A DNA stretch of 23,305 nt from Chloroflexota bacterium (GTDB lineage Bacteria; Chloroflexota; Anaerolineae; Caldilineales; Caldilineaceae), in NCBI GenBank assembly GCA_016861025.1, contig BOKO01000037.1, positions 1 to 23,305 of the forward strand, read 5' to 3'. Made by a program: the position numbers and the translations under genes. Each line of letters begins with the position of its first letter. Position 1 is the stretch's first letter. The notes under the pieces were generated by a model. The model made no database searches and had not been told where the DNA came from. It saw only the letters and a list, made by a program, of their open reading frames with translations. Shown piece after piece: positions 15,409 through 23,090 of the stretch.

Positions 15409-18048
15409 TTAGTACCTGGCCCGAAGCGTCACGCCGTAAGTCTGAGGTTCGTTCGGATAGACGGCGAACCCGTTCTGCAGCGAAGGTACGAACGCGCCGA
15501 CATAGTAGAGTTCATCAGTGAGGTTTTGGCCCCATATCTCCACCGACCAGCGTCCGTTCTCCGGACCGATGCCGATGCGACCATTGAAGATGGCAAAGGC
15601 CTCGTTATCGGTGCGTCCGAGCGGATCGCGGGCGAGCGTTTGGGTGCGGTAGTCGCTATTCCAGCGACCGTCGAGATAGAAGAGTGCGCGAATGTCGCCA
15701 CCGAGTGGCATCTCATAGGTGATCGAGCCCGTTGCCACCCATTCGGGTGCGAAGGCGAGTGGATCGCCGGCGGTGACCGTGTTGCCTATCGGCTGGATCG
15801 CATTGAACACGACTGTGCTGTCAAAAAACGCGTCCGTGTAGGTTACGCCGCCACTGATCGTCAGCCCCTCCGTCGGCTGCGTGCTGAACTCAAGCTCCGC
15901 CCCTTGGGAAATGAGCTCGGGCACATTGCGCGTGATGAAACTGAAGCCATTGAAGGCGTTGAGCTGATAGTCGTGGATCTGTTGATAGAAGGCAGTGAGA
16001 TTGAGCGTCGTCGCGCCTCCGAAAACCGTCGACTTCAAGCCGATCTCGTAAGCGTCGGTGTATTCGGGCGCGAAGCCTGTCTGCTCGATATTGAGAGCCG
16101 TGGCCGATGTCGTGTCGGGTCGAAGCGAAAAGCCTGAGCGTTCGAGGTTGTAGCCGCCTGCCTTGTAGCCTCGAGAAAAGCCGCCAAACAACATGACGTC
16201 GTCGTTGAGGTGATAAGCGAGGGAAGCGGTTCCGCTCCACTCGGCCTCCGCGCGCGATCCCGACCAGACGCCATTGGCTATCGGATTGACCACCGGGTTG
16301 CAGGCGATGTTCATCAGCGCACCGGCAGCGGAGGATTGCAACACCTCGACGAAGCCTACGCCGTCGGCGGCGCCGCCGAAAAAGGGATCGGTCGCGATTT
16401 CGACTGCGCGCAGCGAGTCGCACGATGTCGAGGTCGCGAAAAGGTCTGCGGCGACATCCTTGGTTTCGTCCGTGTAGCGAAGACCCAACGTCAACACGAG
16501 TTGGTCGCCGATGTTGATCTCGTTGTGCGTGAACAGCGAGATGCTCTGAGTGTTCGTTTGCCAGGCGTCGCGCTGCTGACCTTGCCCCGAAATGTTGCCG
16601 GAGAGGTAGATGCCGGCGAGGCCGGCAATGGGATCGAACACAGCCGGCGTCGCCGGATTGTCGCTAGCGCAATAGAAGAACGAGGGCCGTGCATCCGGCT
16701 CGGCGGCGGCAGATGAATCGTAAAGCTCGCACCCAGCCACTGGGCCGCCGATGAGCGCGGCCAATGGCAGCGTCGCGCCAATAGTCAGCGCATTGCCGTA
16801 GAGGCTATAGTGTTGGCCGAGCTGGATATGGTTGATATTATCGACCGTTTCGTCGGAGTAGAAAAGGCCAATTAGCCAGTTTACGCGTCCGGTTTCGCCC
16901 TGCAGGCGGAACTCCTGCGTGAAATTCTCGACACCGATATTGTCGTCGTAGCGGTACGCGATGTCGATGAGATTGAAATCGATGTCCTGGTTGCGGACCA
17001 GCCCCCAATCGCGCCAAGCGGTGATCGAGGTCAGGTTGACCCCGCCGATGGTCCAATCGAACTGGGCGGACACGCCGAAATCGTCAGTGCCCTCGCCGTA
17101 ATTGCGCGGCGGGTTGCCGGGTTGGGGCGGCAGGCCGGGTCCAAGCGCCGGCAATGGGCCGAGCGCGGGGGTCACGGTCATGCCGCGGCCTTCGACGTTG
17201 ATTGCAGGCGTGCCCAGGGGGCCCACGATCGCGGTGATCGCGCCTTGGGTGGTGCCGTAAATCAGCGGCGTGACCCCGCAGCACACTTCATCGGTGCCAG
17301 CCCCGTCCACGATCACACGCAGCGAGGCGCCGGGGCTCAAATCCCACATCGCTTGACCGCGCAGGGTCCAGCGATCGCGGTTGTTGATGTCGTCGCCGGA
17401 AATGAGATCGGTGATGTAGCCGTCGCGTGCGCGCACCGAGCCGTCGATGCGAAGCGCGAAATTGTCGCTGACGGGCAGGTTGACGCCGGCGCGCGCCCCG
17501 GTTTCTTCCAGATCGTCCACTCCGAACAACGCTTCCAAGTACATGCCTGGATCGAAGTCCGGCCCCGCGGTGATGACGCTGATGGCGCCGGCCGACGTGT
17601 TGCGTCCGAACAGCGTGCCTTGCGGGCCGCGCAGGACCTCCACGCGTTTGAGATCGGGAAGATCAGCGAGCGCCGCGCCGGGGCGGGCTCGATAAACACC
17701 GTCGATGAAGATGCCGACGGCGGCCTCAAAGCCGGCATTGTCGGCGCCGGTGCCAATGCCACGTATGCGCGCGGTGGTGGCGTGTGCGCCCTGGCCCGAA
17801 CTCATTTCAAACGACGGCGCCATTTGCGTGAGGTCGCGCAGATCTTGTGCGCCACTGTTTTCAATCTGCTCGCTGCTCAAAGCTGTAACGGAGACCGGTA
17901 CATCCTGGATCGCGGTCGCGCGGCCTGTCGCGGTCACGATGATCTCTTCGGAGACGTCTTCGGTCTGCGCCAGAGCTGGGCTAAAGGCGCTCATCGCCGC
18001 CAGCGAGACGCCGGACAGCAATAACCGACCAAACTGGTTCGCACGCAT
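15409..18048 (-). CDS. TonB-dependent outer-membrane receptor
   Basis: An 879-aa receptor for active uptake across the outer membrane, powered by TonB-ExbBD. A Sec signal peptide (MRANQFGRLLLSGVSLAAMS ... ALAQ) is followed by a TonB-box-like EEIIVTATG. The plug domain contains DVPVSVTALSSEQI, LRGPQGTLFGRNTSAG and VFIDGVYR-type IFIDGVYR. The rest is a beta-barrel ending in an aromatic residue (TLRARY), as needed for BAM insertion. I chose the ATG at 18048: AGGGGA lies about 6 nt upstream of it, whereas the in-frame ATG at 18069 precedes that site. The type is that of the large sphingomonad/Caulobacter family often linked to hydrophobic or plant-derived substrates. It is convergent to the catabolic operon and divergent from the amine oxidase. 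Confidence 0.93.
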   Translation of the reverse strand: MRANQFGRLLLSGVSLAAMSAFSPALAQTEDVSEEIIVTATGRATAIQDVPVSVTALSSEQIENSGAQDLRDLTQMAPSFEMSSGQGAHATTARIRGIGTGADNAGFEAAVGIFIDGVYRARPGAALADLPDLKRVEVLRGPQGTLFGRNTSAGAISVITAGPDFDPGMYLEALFGVDDLEETGARAGVNLPVSDNFALRIDGSVRARDGYITDLISGDDINNRDRWTLRGQAMWDLSPGASLRVIVDGAGTDEVCCGVTPLIYGTTQGAITAIVGPLGTPAINVEGRGMTVTPALGPLPALGPGLPPQPGNPPRNYGEGTDDFGVSAQFDWTIGGVNLTSITAWRDWGLVRNQDIDFNLIDIAYRYDDNIGVENFTQEFRLQGETGRVNWLIGLFYSDETVDNINHIQLGQHYSLYGNALTIGATLPLAALIGGPVAGCELYDSSAAAEPDARPSFFYCASDNPATPAVFDPIAGLAGIYLSGNISGQGQQRDAWQTNTQSISLFTHNEINIGDQLVLTLGLRYTDETKDVAADLFATSTSCDSLRAVEIATDPFFGGAADGVGFVEVLQSSAAGALMNIACNPVVNPIANGVWSGSRAEAEWSGTASLAYHLNDDVMLFGGFSRGYKAGGYNLERSGFSLRPDTTSATALNIEQTGFAPEYTDAYEIGLKSTVFGGATTLNLTAFYQQIHDYQLNAFNGFSFITRNVPELISQGAELEFSTQPTEGLTISGGVTYTDAFFDSTVVFNAIQPIGNTVTAGDPLAFAPEWVATGSITYEMPLGGDIRALFYLDGRWNSDYRTQTLARDPLGRTDNEAFAIFNGRIGIGPENGRWSVEIWGQNLTDELYYVGAFVPSLQNGFAVYPNEPQTYGVTLRARY

Positions 18049-18481
18049 CTTGTTTCCCCTGTCTACCAATCCGTCGTGTCCGGAACGGCTTGTTTGAATG
18101 CGCGAATATAGAGAGGGGGAGCGGAGCTGCCGAGGACAGGCCGGGACAGAGTGGTGTCATTTTGGGCCAGCAGCTCGTTGCGACTTGAACGCCGCGTCCG
18201 AATTGTGTGGTGCAGTTTTCCGGGCTTTATCGAGTTGTCCGTTGGCAGCCGTTGTCGACGCGACGTCGTTGGCTTCAGCGGTTGACCTCAAGCACCCTTT
18301 CGGTAACAACGCGTCGTTGCGACGGCTCCTGAGCCCCTGATCAAATTGGAGCGAACACGCCACGTGGTGACTGGCCTGCTGCGCTGGCTCAAACGCAAGC
18401 GGTGAACCACTTCGCAACTCGCGCGCCTATCCACGGGAGCGTCGGAAGCTATGCAGTTCCCTTGGAAAGGACTCTGAAACT
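18049..18481. promoter_or_regulatory. Divergent promoter region (TonB receptor / amine oxidase)
   Basis: A 433-bp gap without a convincing gene. On the minus strand CTATAT (about 18105-18110) is a possible -10-like element for the receptor. On the plus strand AAAGGA (18465-18470) is the probable ribosome site for the oxidase GTG start. The middle has several GTCG/CGAC-rich inverted motifs (18250-18325) that could be operators. No specific regulator site was assigned. Confidence 0.4.
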
Positions 18482-19816
18482 GTGTTGAGCAGACGGCGTC
18501 TCGTGGAGGCCATGGGGGCTGCTGTGCTGGCTTCACCGCAGACAGCCTGCGCCGAGCGGCCGCGCTCGGTGCGCGTGATCGGCGCGGGGATTGCGGGCCT
18601 TGCAGCCGCGCGGGCGTTGAAGGAGGCCGGACACGCCGTGACGATCCTTGAGGCGAGCGATCGCATCGGCGGACGAATTCACACAAGCCGCCTTTGGGAG
18701 GACCTACCAGTCGATCTTGGCGCCTCGTGGATTCACGGTGTCGAACGCAACCCCGTGACAGAACTCGCTGTGCAAGGTGGCGTTGAAACAGTGGTGACAA
18801 GCTATGACAGCGCCGGCCTACACATTGCGCCATCCTTGCGCGCCATCGGCGTGCGCGGTCGCGGCGACGCCTGGGTCGCCAGTGTTGTTGAGCGCGCTCT
18901 GGAGGCTGCGGAGCGCGCCAATGCGGACATATCGCTGCGCGCGGCCATCGATCGCGTCAGCGCTCCGGAACAACGCTCCGCGGTGCAGCGTGCGCAACTC
19001 GAGTTCTATCTAGCCGGAAATTATGAGCAGGAGTACTCCGGCGCGGTCGAGCAACTCTCCGCCTGGAGCATCGAGGATGGCGAGGAGTTCGGTGGTGGTG
19101 ACATGCTCTTCCCTGGTGGCTATGATCAGGTCACACAATTTCTGGCGCGCGGTCTCGACATTCGATTCAGTGCACCTGTCGCATACGTGCGTTGGGGCGA
19201 GGGTGGTGTGGAGATTGAGCTTGGCAGCGGCGAAAAGCTCGCCGCCGATCAGGTGATTGTGACCGTTCCATTGGGGGTGCTGAAGAGCGGCATTCGGTTC
19301 GCGCCAGAACTTCCAAACGACAAGCACGAAGCAATCGAACGCCTGGAGATGGGTGTGCTCAACAAGCACTTCCTGCGTTTCGACCGCGTCTTCTGGCCGG
19401 CCGAGCTTGACTGGCATGAGTTAATGAAGGAGGCGCCGGGCAAGTGGTCGCAATGGGTCAGTTTGGCAAAGATCGGTGCGCCAGTCCTTCTGGGGTTCAC
19501 GGGCTCTGATGCTGCGCGTGCGGTTGAAGGGCGCGACGACCGGGAGATTGTGGCTGACGCCATGGAGGCGGTGCGCGCCATGTTTGGTGCGCGGGCGCCT
19601 GATCCGATTGCGTGGCAACTCACGCGCTGGTCACGCGAGCCGCTGGCGGGAGGATCGTATTCGTTCAACGCGGTCGGAAGCGGCCGCGCCGACCGCGACG
19701 TGCTAGCGCGTCCTGAAGGGGGCGGTGTTTTGCGGTTTGCCGGCGAAGCCTGCAGCAGCGCCTACCCCGGCACGGTACATGGGGCATTGCTGAGCGCACG
19801 GGCAGCGACAGCATGA
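18482..19816 (+). CDS. Tat-exported flavin amine oxidase (PAO/MAO family)
   Basis: A 444-aa FAD-dependent amine oxidase with a GTG start. The twin-arginine signal MLSRRRLVEA and short hydrophobic stretch to TACA support this start and predict periplasmic export. The dinucleotide-binding motif is VIGAGIAGLAAARAL, followed by ILEASDRIGGRI. The C-terminal FAD block TRWSREPLAGGSYSF ... LRFAGEACSSAYPGTVHGALLSA matches polyamine/monoamine oxidases. It should oxidise an amine to an imine/aldehyde with release of H2O2 and amine. It shares the upstream gap with the divergent receptor gene, so the two may be co-regulated. The C-terminus stops a few residues after the HGALLS motif, and an IS110 relic starts within about 20 bp. 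The last residues may have been replaced. Confidence 0.88.
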   Translation: MLSRRRLVEAMGAAVLASPQTACAERPRSVRVIGAGIAGLAAARALKEAGHAVTILEASDRIGGRIHTSRLWEDLPVDLGASWIHGVERNPVTELAVQGGVETVVTSYDSAGLHIAPSLRAIGVRGRGDAWVASVVERALEAAERANADISLRAAIDRVSAPEQRSAVQRAQLEFYLAGNYEQEYSGAVEQLSAWSIEDGEEFGGGDMLFPGGYDQVTQFLARGLDIRFSAPVAYVRWGEGGVEIELGSGEKLAADQVIVTVPLGVLKSGIRFAPELPNDKHEAIERLEMGVLNKHFLRFDRVFWPAELDWHELMKEAPGKWSQWVSLAKIGAPVLLGFTGSDAARAVEGRDDREIVADAMEAVRAMFGARAPDPIAWQLTRWSREPLAGGSYSFNAVGSGRADRDVLARPEGGGVLRFAGEACSSAYPGTVHGALLSARAATA

Positions 19817-19833
19817 GGGGCAGTCTTCGGTGA

Positions 19834-20244
19834 TTTCGCACGAGGCGCCTCGCAACCATCCCCGGCATCGGCCCGATCAGCGCATCGGCGCTGGTCGCTT
19901 CGGTCGCCGATCCCCGTCAATTTCGCTCGGGCCGAGAATTCGCGGCGTGGCTCGGCCTGACACCGCGCCAGAACTCCAGCGGCGGCAAAGAGCGGCTTGG
20001 ACGTATCACCAGAATGGGTGATCGGTATTTGCGAAAATTGTTGTTCCTGGGCATGACGTCACTCATCAAATGCGCGAAGCGGGCGCCAGAGACGATAGAC
20101 TCACGCCTGCTTGGTCTGCTCGCGCGAAAGCCGGTGCGCGTCGCCGCCATCGCGCTCGCCAACAAAACCGCGCGCATTGTCTGGGCCGTCATGACGCGCG
20201 GGGAGAGATACCTCGCCGGCCACGACCCGGCGCTTGCCGACTAA
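19834..20244 (+). pseudogene. IS110-family transposase, C-terminal fragment
   Basis: In the frame ending at the TAA of 20242-20244, the plus strand reads RRLATIPGIGPISASALVAS and continues through FRSGREFAAWLGLTPRQNSS, GGKERLGRITRMGDRYLRKL and KTARIVWAVMTRGE. This is the Transposase_20 domain (C-terminal half) of IS110-family DEDD transposases, with the catalytic Ser-containing NSSGGK region. The frame is blocked by a TGA at 19831-19833, and the N-terminal RuvC-like DEDD half is missing, so it is a truncated relic. The style resembles the IS1111 subgroup, but I am not certain of the group. Confidence 0.88.
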
Positions 20245-20514
20245 ACATTTGCGCGCCGAAAAGCGATAATGCGCGCTTACGAAGTTGCGAGGACGATGCG
20301 ATGTGATGGCGAAAACGGTCAGGCCGGGAATCGGGACAACCCGCGTAGTGTCCAAGGCGTAACAGCCTGGGCATCCGTTTGGGACGCTATTCGCGAACCC
20401 CATCAGGGCCAGCCGCCTTCCCCTCTTTGGCTGCATCAAAGGCCGAAGACACGACTGCACCCCGACCAAAACGCCAAACCGTCAAATAGTGCTTGCAACG
20501 CGGGAGCCATCCAG

Positions 20515-20569
20515 TTGGACGCCGGCCGCCAAGCCAGGCTGCGGGCGTAGAGATGCGGCCGGCGTCCAA
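20515..20569. repeat. Perfect 15-bp inverted repeat
   Basis: TTGGACGCCGGCCGC (20515-20529) and its exact reverse complement (20555-20569) are separated by 25 nt. The right arm runs into CAAGAAC. The first 11 bases of the left arm (TTGGACGCCGG) also occur in the hairpin at 3390-3456. Confidence 0.9.
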
Positions 20570-20730
20570 GAACGCTTAAGATCTCCAGCCCCATGGCCAG
20601 ATCATGACCAACGGCGGCGAACTGCCCGACACTTTCCCTTTGCCCCGTGGTCGACGCCGCCGGCAGGCGCGTCGATTATTGGAGGGACGCCCCGCGGCCC
20701 GACGCTGACCGATCGGCCATCGCGCGCAGG

Positions 20731-20768
20731 CGCGGTCAAGGTGGAAGCGTGAGCGTGCCTTGACCGCG
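20731..20768. repeat. Perfect 11-bp inverted repeat
   Basis: CGCGGTCAAGG (20731-20741) pairs with CCTTGACCGCG (20758-20768), loop 16 nt. It lies 207 bp downstream of the antitoxin gene on its transcribed strand, so it could end the int-toxin-antitoxin transcript, or be an IS end. Confidence 0.85.
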
Positions 20769-20975
20769 TCGAGCACGGTGGCAGTCAGAGTTTATGACGC
20801 CGTTTTGCGGACGGCTTTGAGCTTTGAAGTCGTTTGTCTCTCGAATTGCATGACGAGCGTCGAATGCCAGCATGGTCGGCTTGTCGACGTATCCTGCCTT
20901 CACCAGATCGGACGCGCTTCGTGCACCGAGGCTAATACATCGCTCGTGTAACGCTTCGTCGCCATCGCCGACCAA

Positions 20976-21365
20976 TCAACCCCGCGACTTCTGGAGCGAC
21001 TTGCGGACGCCTTCTGGATCATTGGCGATCACTTTCAAGTATGCGCGATTGGGCTGGTCTGGCTGTGCGCGTCCTTGCTCCCAATCGCGTAGGGTGCCGA
21101 GCGGAATGTGATAACGCGCTGAAAATTCTTCCTGCGTCAGCCCGAGTGCTCGCCGGATAATTTTCGCGCGCGGCGTCGGTCGCGCGCTCGCTTCCTGTTC
21201 AGGCGTCAACGGCCGCGCATCGGGATCGTCCATTGCTGCAGCGAGGATTTCCTCCTCGGTCATCGGCCGGATGGGTCGGGGTGTGACCTCGACTTCGCGT
21301 CCGTCTGGGTAGACATGGACAAGGTTGCCGTCACTCTTGCGAATTTTCGAAATAATATCGGTCAT
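20976..21365 (-). CDS. HTH-type antitoxin partnering the BrnT-like toxin
   Basis: A 129-aa protein. The N-terminal half (DGNLVHVYPDGREVEVTP) is probably the toxin-binding region. The C-terminal half is an XRE-like HTH: RRALGLTQEEFSARYHIPLGTLRDWEQGRAQPDQP in continuous pieces. I chose ATG 21365, since GAGGCGA lies just upstream. The frame is open to 21416 inside the toxin gene. It overlaps the toxin gene by 35 bp, giving toxin-first order and translational coupling. Classical BrnA antitoxins are ribbon-helix-helix proteins, so this is the HTH-partnered version of a BrnT system. It probably autorepresses the promoter it sits behind. Confidence 0.82.
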   Translation of the reverse strand: MTDIISKIRKSDGNLVHVYPDGREVEVTPRPIRPMTEEEILAAAMDDPDARPLTPEQEASARPTPRAKIIRRALGLTQEEFSARYHIPLGTLRDWEQGRAQPDQPNRAYLKVIANDPEGVRKSLQKSRG

Positions 21366-21615
21366 GTTCTCGCCTCGTCGTTCGTCGCGCCGAAATAATG
21401 CGCCGCCGCTCACCACGCTCAGTGTAAACCACAGCCAGCAATCGTCCGCCGGCCAGGGCGATCATAAAAGTGCGCTCTTCGCCGTTGACGACCTGCAATT
21501 CCTCGACAGCGAACGGGTCGGCGAACGCCGCTCTGGCGGCGTCGAAATCAACGCCGTGCTTGCGGAAATTCTCTTCCGCCTTGGCGTCGTCCCACTCGAA
21601 CTGCTCAGTGTCCAT
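21331..21615 (-). CDS. brnT: BrnT-family type II toxin (RelE-like ribonuclease)
   Basis: A 94-aa protein carrying the BrnT pattern: FEWDDAKAEENFRKHGVDF, FADPFAVEE, MIALAGGRLLAVVYTERGE and RRIISARRTTRREHDRYY. BrnT toxins have a RelE-like fold and cleave RNA when free of antitoxin. I chose ATG 21615. The integrase stop TAG ends one base before it (TAGtATG), so toxin translation is likely coupled to integrase translation. The longer open frame to 21756 lies inside the integrase gene. In this position the toxin should help to retain the island. Confidence 0.9.
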   Translation of the reverse strand: MDTEQFEWDDAKAEENFRKHGVDFDAARAAFADPFAVEELQVVNGEERTFMIALAGGRLLAVVYTERGERRRIISARRTTRREHDRYYFENSQE

Positions 21616-21616
21616 A

Positions 21617-22867
21617 CTACTGCGTTCCCGTAGTTTTGTCCAGCCGGTCCTGCTGTGTGAGTTGCAGCAGGCGTTCGCCCCAGGCTTCCAGCGCGGCTCG
21701 CTTTTCCTTGGCATATGCGTTGCGGTCGTAAATGGCGGTGACGCCGCCCACGGCACTGATGTGGTTCAAAACGCGAGCGACCGTGTCGCGGCTGGCGCCG
21801 ATTCTCTCAGTTGTCATGTTTGTCGCGCAGGTTCGGCGAAGGTCATGGGTGCGGACATCGCTGAGGCCCAGTCGCTCTGCTGCGCGCATAACCGCATGCG
21901 AGATAGCGCTCGAATCCAGCGGTGTTGAACGATCGAGTGCGGTGGAAAAGGCGTAGCCGCGCCATTTCTCCGCCGGTGTGGCGCCGTAGGCTTGCGACAA
22001 GAGCGCCACGGCGAGGTCCGAAAGCGGCACCACATGCTCACGCTTATTTTTCGCGCGTGCAGCGGGGATGATCCACAGCCGATTCGGCAAATTAAGCTCG
22101 CGCGCGTGGAGGCCAGCAACCTCGGAGCGCCGCTGTCCGGTCGCCAGCAGAAAGCGTATCGCGAGCGCCATTTGCCGCGTGCATGCAACCAGTTCCAAAC
22201 GATTCCATAGCGCGACAATCTCCTCGTCGCCGAGCACGCGATCGCGGGTGGTTTCAGCGAATTGTCTTCGTATGCCGTGAGCAGGATTGGATTCGAGCGC
22301 CTCAATCTCAACGCCAAAGTTCCCGATTTGTCGGATGAGCGCCTGCGCGCGGTTCGCATAAATGGGCGCGCCGCCTTCGCCGATCTTGCGGATGTGGGTG
22401 CGTATATGAGAGCGGGAAAGGTCAGCGAGTTCGAGCTTGCCGAGCTGCGGCCCAAAGCGTGCAGCCCAGAGCAGCCGTTCTTGGTTGACCGACTTTTTGA
22501 GGACGCCACGTTCTTGGAAATATCTCTCGGCCAGATCGTTCCAAGTGCGCACAATGCCGGCATTGTGGCCGTGACGTCGCCGACGGCGTGCTTGAGCGGG
22601 GTCATCACCACTGCGCACATGGGCCAATGCGCCATGTGCGAGACTCCGAGCGTCCTTCAATTTGAGGGTTGGGAACTGGCCAAAGCTCAGTCGCGATTGC
22701 CTCCCTTCGAGATTGCGATAACGGAAGGTCCAGGTCTTCTTTCCAGCACCCGTGATCCGCAGCGCCAAACCCGGCGTCAAAGGGTCCGGGTGTTCGATCT
22801 GCTTGCCGGGCGCCGGCGTCAGCGACGTGAGCCATCTGTCCGTGAAGGCCAAGGTGTTTTGGCTCAT
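21617..22867 (-). CDS. int: Tyrosine integrase of the tRNA-Lys island (DUF4102/Arm-DNA-binding type)
   Basis: A 416-aa site-specific recombinase expected to integrate and excise the element at tRNA-Lys. The N-terminal arm-DNA-binding domain (PGLALRITGAGKKTWTFRYR ... LSFGQFPTLKLKDAR) is of the P4-integrase type. A SAM-like core-binding domain lies at about 120-210. The catalytic domain has Arg in TGQRRSEV, Lys near KNKREHV, the HDLRRTCAT box, His in VLNHIS and the nucleophilic Tyr in AIYDRNAY. I chose ATG 22867: the in-frame ATG at 22924 would add residues encoded by the decamer repeats (IGHKLGHK). The stop is one base before brnT. The gene lies next to attR, not beside the intact tRNA. Confidence 0.93.
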   Translation of the reverse strand: MSQNTLAFTDRWLTSLTPAPGKQIEHPDPLTPGLALRITGAGKKTWTFRYRNLEGRQSRLSFGQFPTLKLKDARSLAHGALAHVRSGDDPAQARRRRRHGHNAGIVRTWNDLAERYFQERGVLKKSVNQERLLWAARFGPQLGKLELADLSRSHIRTHIRKIGEGGAPIYANRAQALIRQIGNFGVEIEALESNPAHGIRRQFAETTRDRVLGDEEIVALWNRLELVACTRQMALAIRFLLATGQRRSEVAGLHARELNLPNRLWIIPAARAKNKREHVVPLSDLAVALLSQAYGATPAEKWRGYAFSTALDRSTPLDSSAISHAVMRAAERLGLSDVRTHDLRRTCATNMTTERIGASRDTVARVLNHISAVGGVTAIYDRNAYAKEKRAALEAWGERLLQLTQQDRLDKTTGTQ

Positions 22868-22868
22868 T

Positions 22869-22890
22869 TTGTGACCTAGCTTGTGACCTA
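22869..22890 (-). repeat. Paired decamers TAGGTCACAA overlapping the integrase translation start
   Basis: On the minus strand TAGGTCACAA occurs at 22890-22881 and 22878-22869, 12 bp apart, ending one base before the integrase ATG. The AGG of the proximal copy is the only Shine-Dalgarno-like sequence. Binding here would therefore block integrase expression directly, suggesting autoregulation. Confidence 0.75.
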
Positions 22891-22949
22891 TTTGGTCCGA
22901 AGACCCAGACGGGCGTCTGACCATCCTACAACGAGGCCCTGAGCCTTTC

Positions 22950-22970
22950 TAGGTCACAAATAGGTCACAA
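22950..22970 (+). repeat. Paired decamers TAGGTCACAA (right arm sites)
   Basis: Two direct copies at 22950-22959 and 22961-22970 form a 21-bp block identical to 215-235. They are inverted relative to the pair at the integrase start and about 120 bp from attR. Confidence 0.75.
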
Positions 22971-23053
22971 GAAATGGCAACTCAGCGACGCCGCACGAAA
23001 CCGAACGAAACAGCAGAGGTTTCTATTTACCTGTTTTTATGAGAATTATTGGT

Positions 23054-23069
23054 CGTTAGTAATCTAACG
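23054..23069. repeat. Short inverted repeat near attR
   Basis: CGTTAG-TAAT-CTAACG is a perfect 6-bp palindrome with a 4-nt spacer, in an AT-rich stretch 21 bp from attR. It could be an accessory factor site (excisionase or IHF type). This is positional inference only. Confidence 0.5.
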
Positions 23070-23090
23070 GAACCGTAAGAAACCATGGCC

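Larger units (their letters stand above)
20245..20975. other. 731-bp non-coding stretch after IS110 relic
   Basis: I see no credible gene. The first about 240 bp (to about 20480) looks like the non-coding downstream part of an IS110/IS1111 element. Two strong inverted repeats follow (20515-20569 and 20731-20768). The last 200 bp before the antitoxin stop is featureless. This is probably the decayed junction between cargo and integrase module. Confidence 0.5.
159..23090. mobile_element. Integrative and mobilizable element in tRNA-Lys
   Basis: The region is bounded by attL inside the tRNA and attR at 23091-23143. It carries a tyrosine integrase, an AlpA/excisionase-like HTH protein, a VirD2-like relaxase with an RHH-like partner, and a toxin-antitoxin pair. 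No VirD4 coupling protein or type IV secretion gene is present, so it is mobilizable rather than self-transmissible. Cargo is a lipid/amine-type catabolic cluster. Two degraded insertion sequences (IS91 and IS110 families) lie at the cargo borders, suggesting that the cargo was assembled or trimmed by them. Unusually, the integrase lies at the end away from the intact tRNA. Confidence 0.87.

Noticed and set aside
20736..20975. 79-codon minus-strand frame after the antitoxin gene
   Set aside because: No recognisable family, no convincing start signal, and its 3' part is an inverted repeat.
22868..22924. Longer integrase start at 22924
   Set aside because: The added residues are the in-frame translation of the decamer repeats and do not belong to the DUF4102 domain.
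159..23090. CRISPR arrays, rRNA genes, prophage structural genes, T4SS genes, diversity-generating elements
   Set aside because: Looked for on both strands. No regularly spaced repeats, rRNA-like sequence, capsid/tail, VirB/VirD4 or reverse transcriptase motifs were seen.
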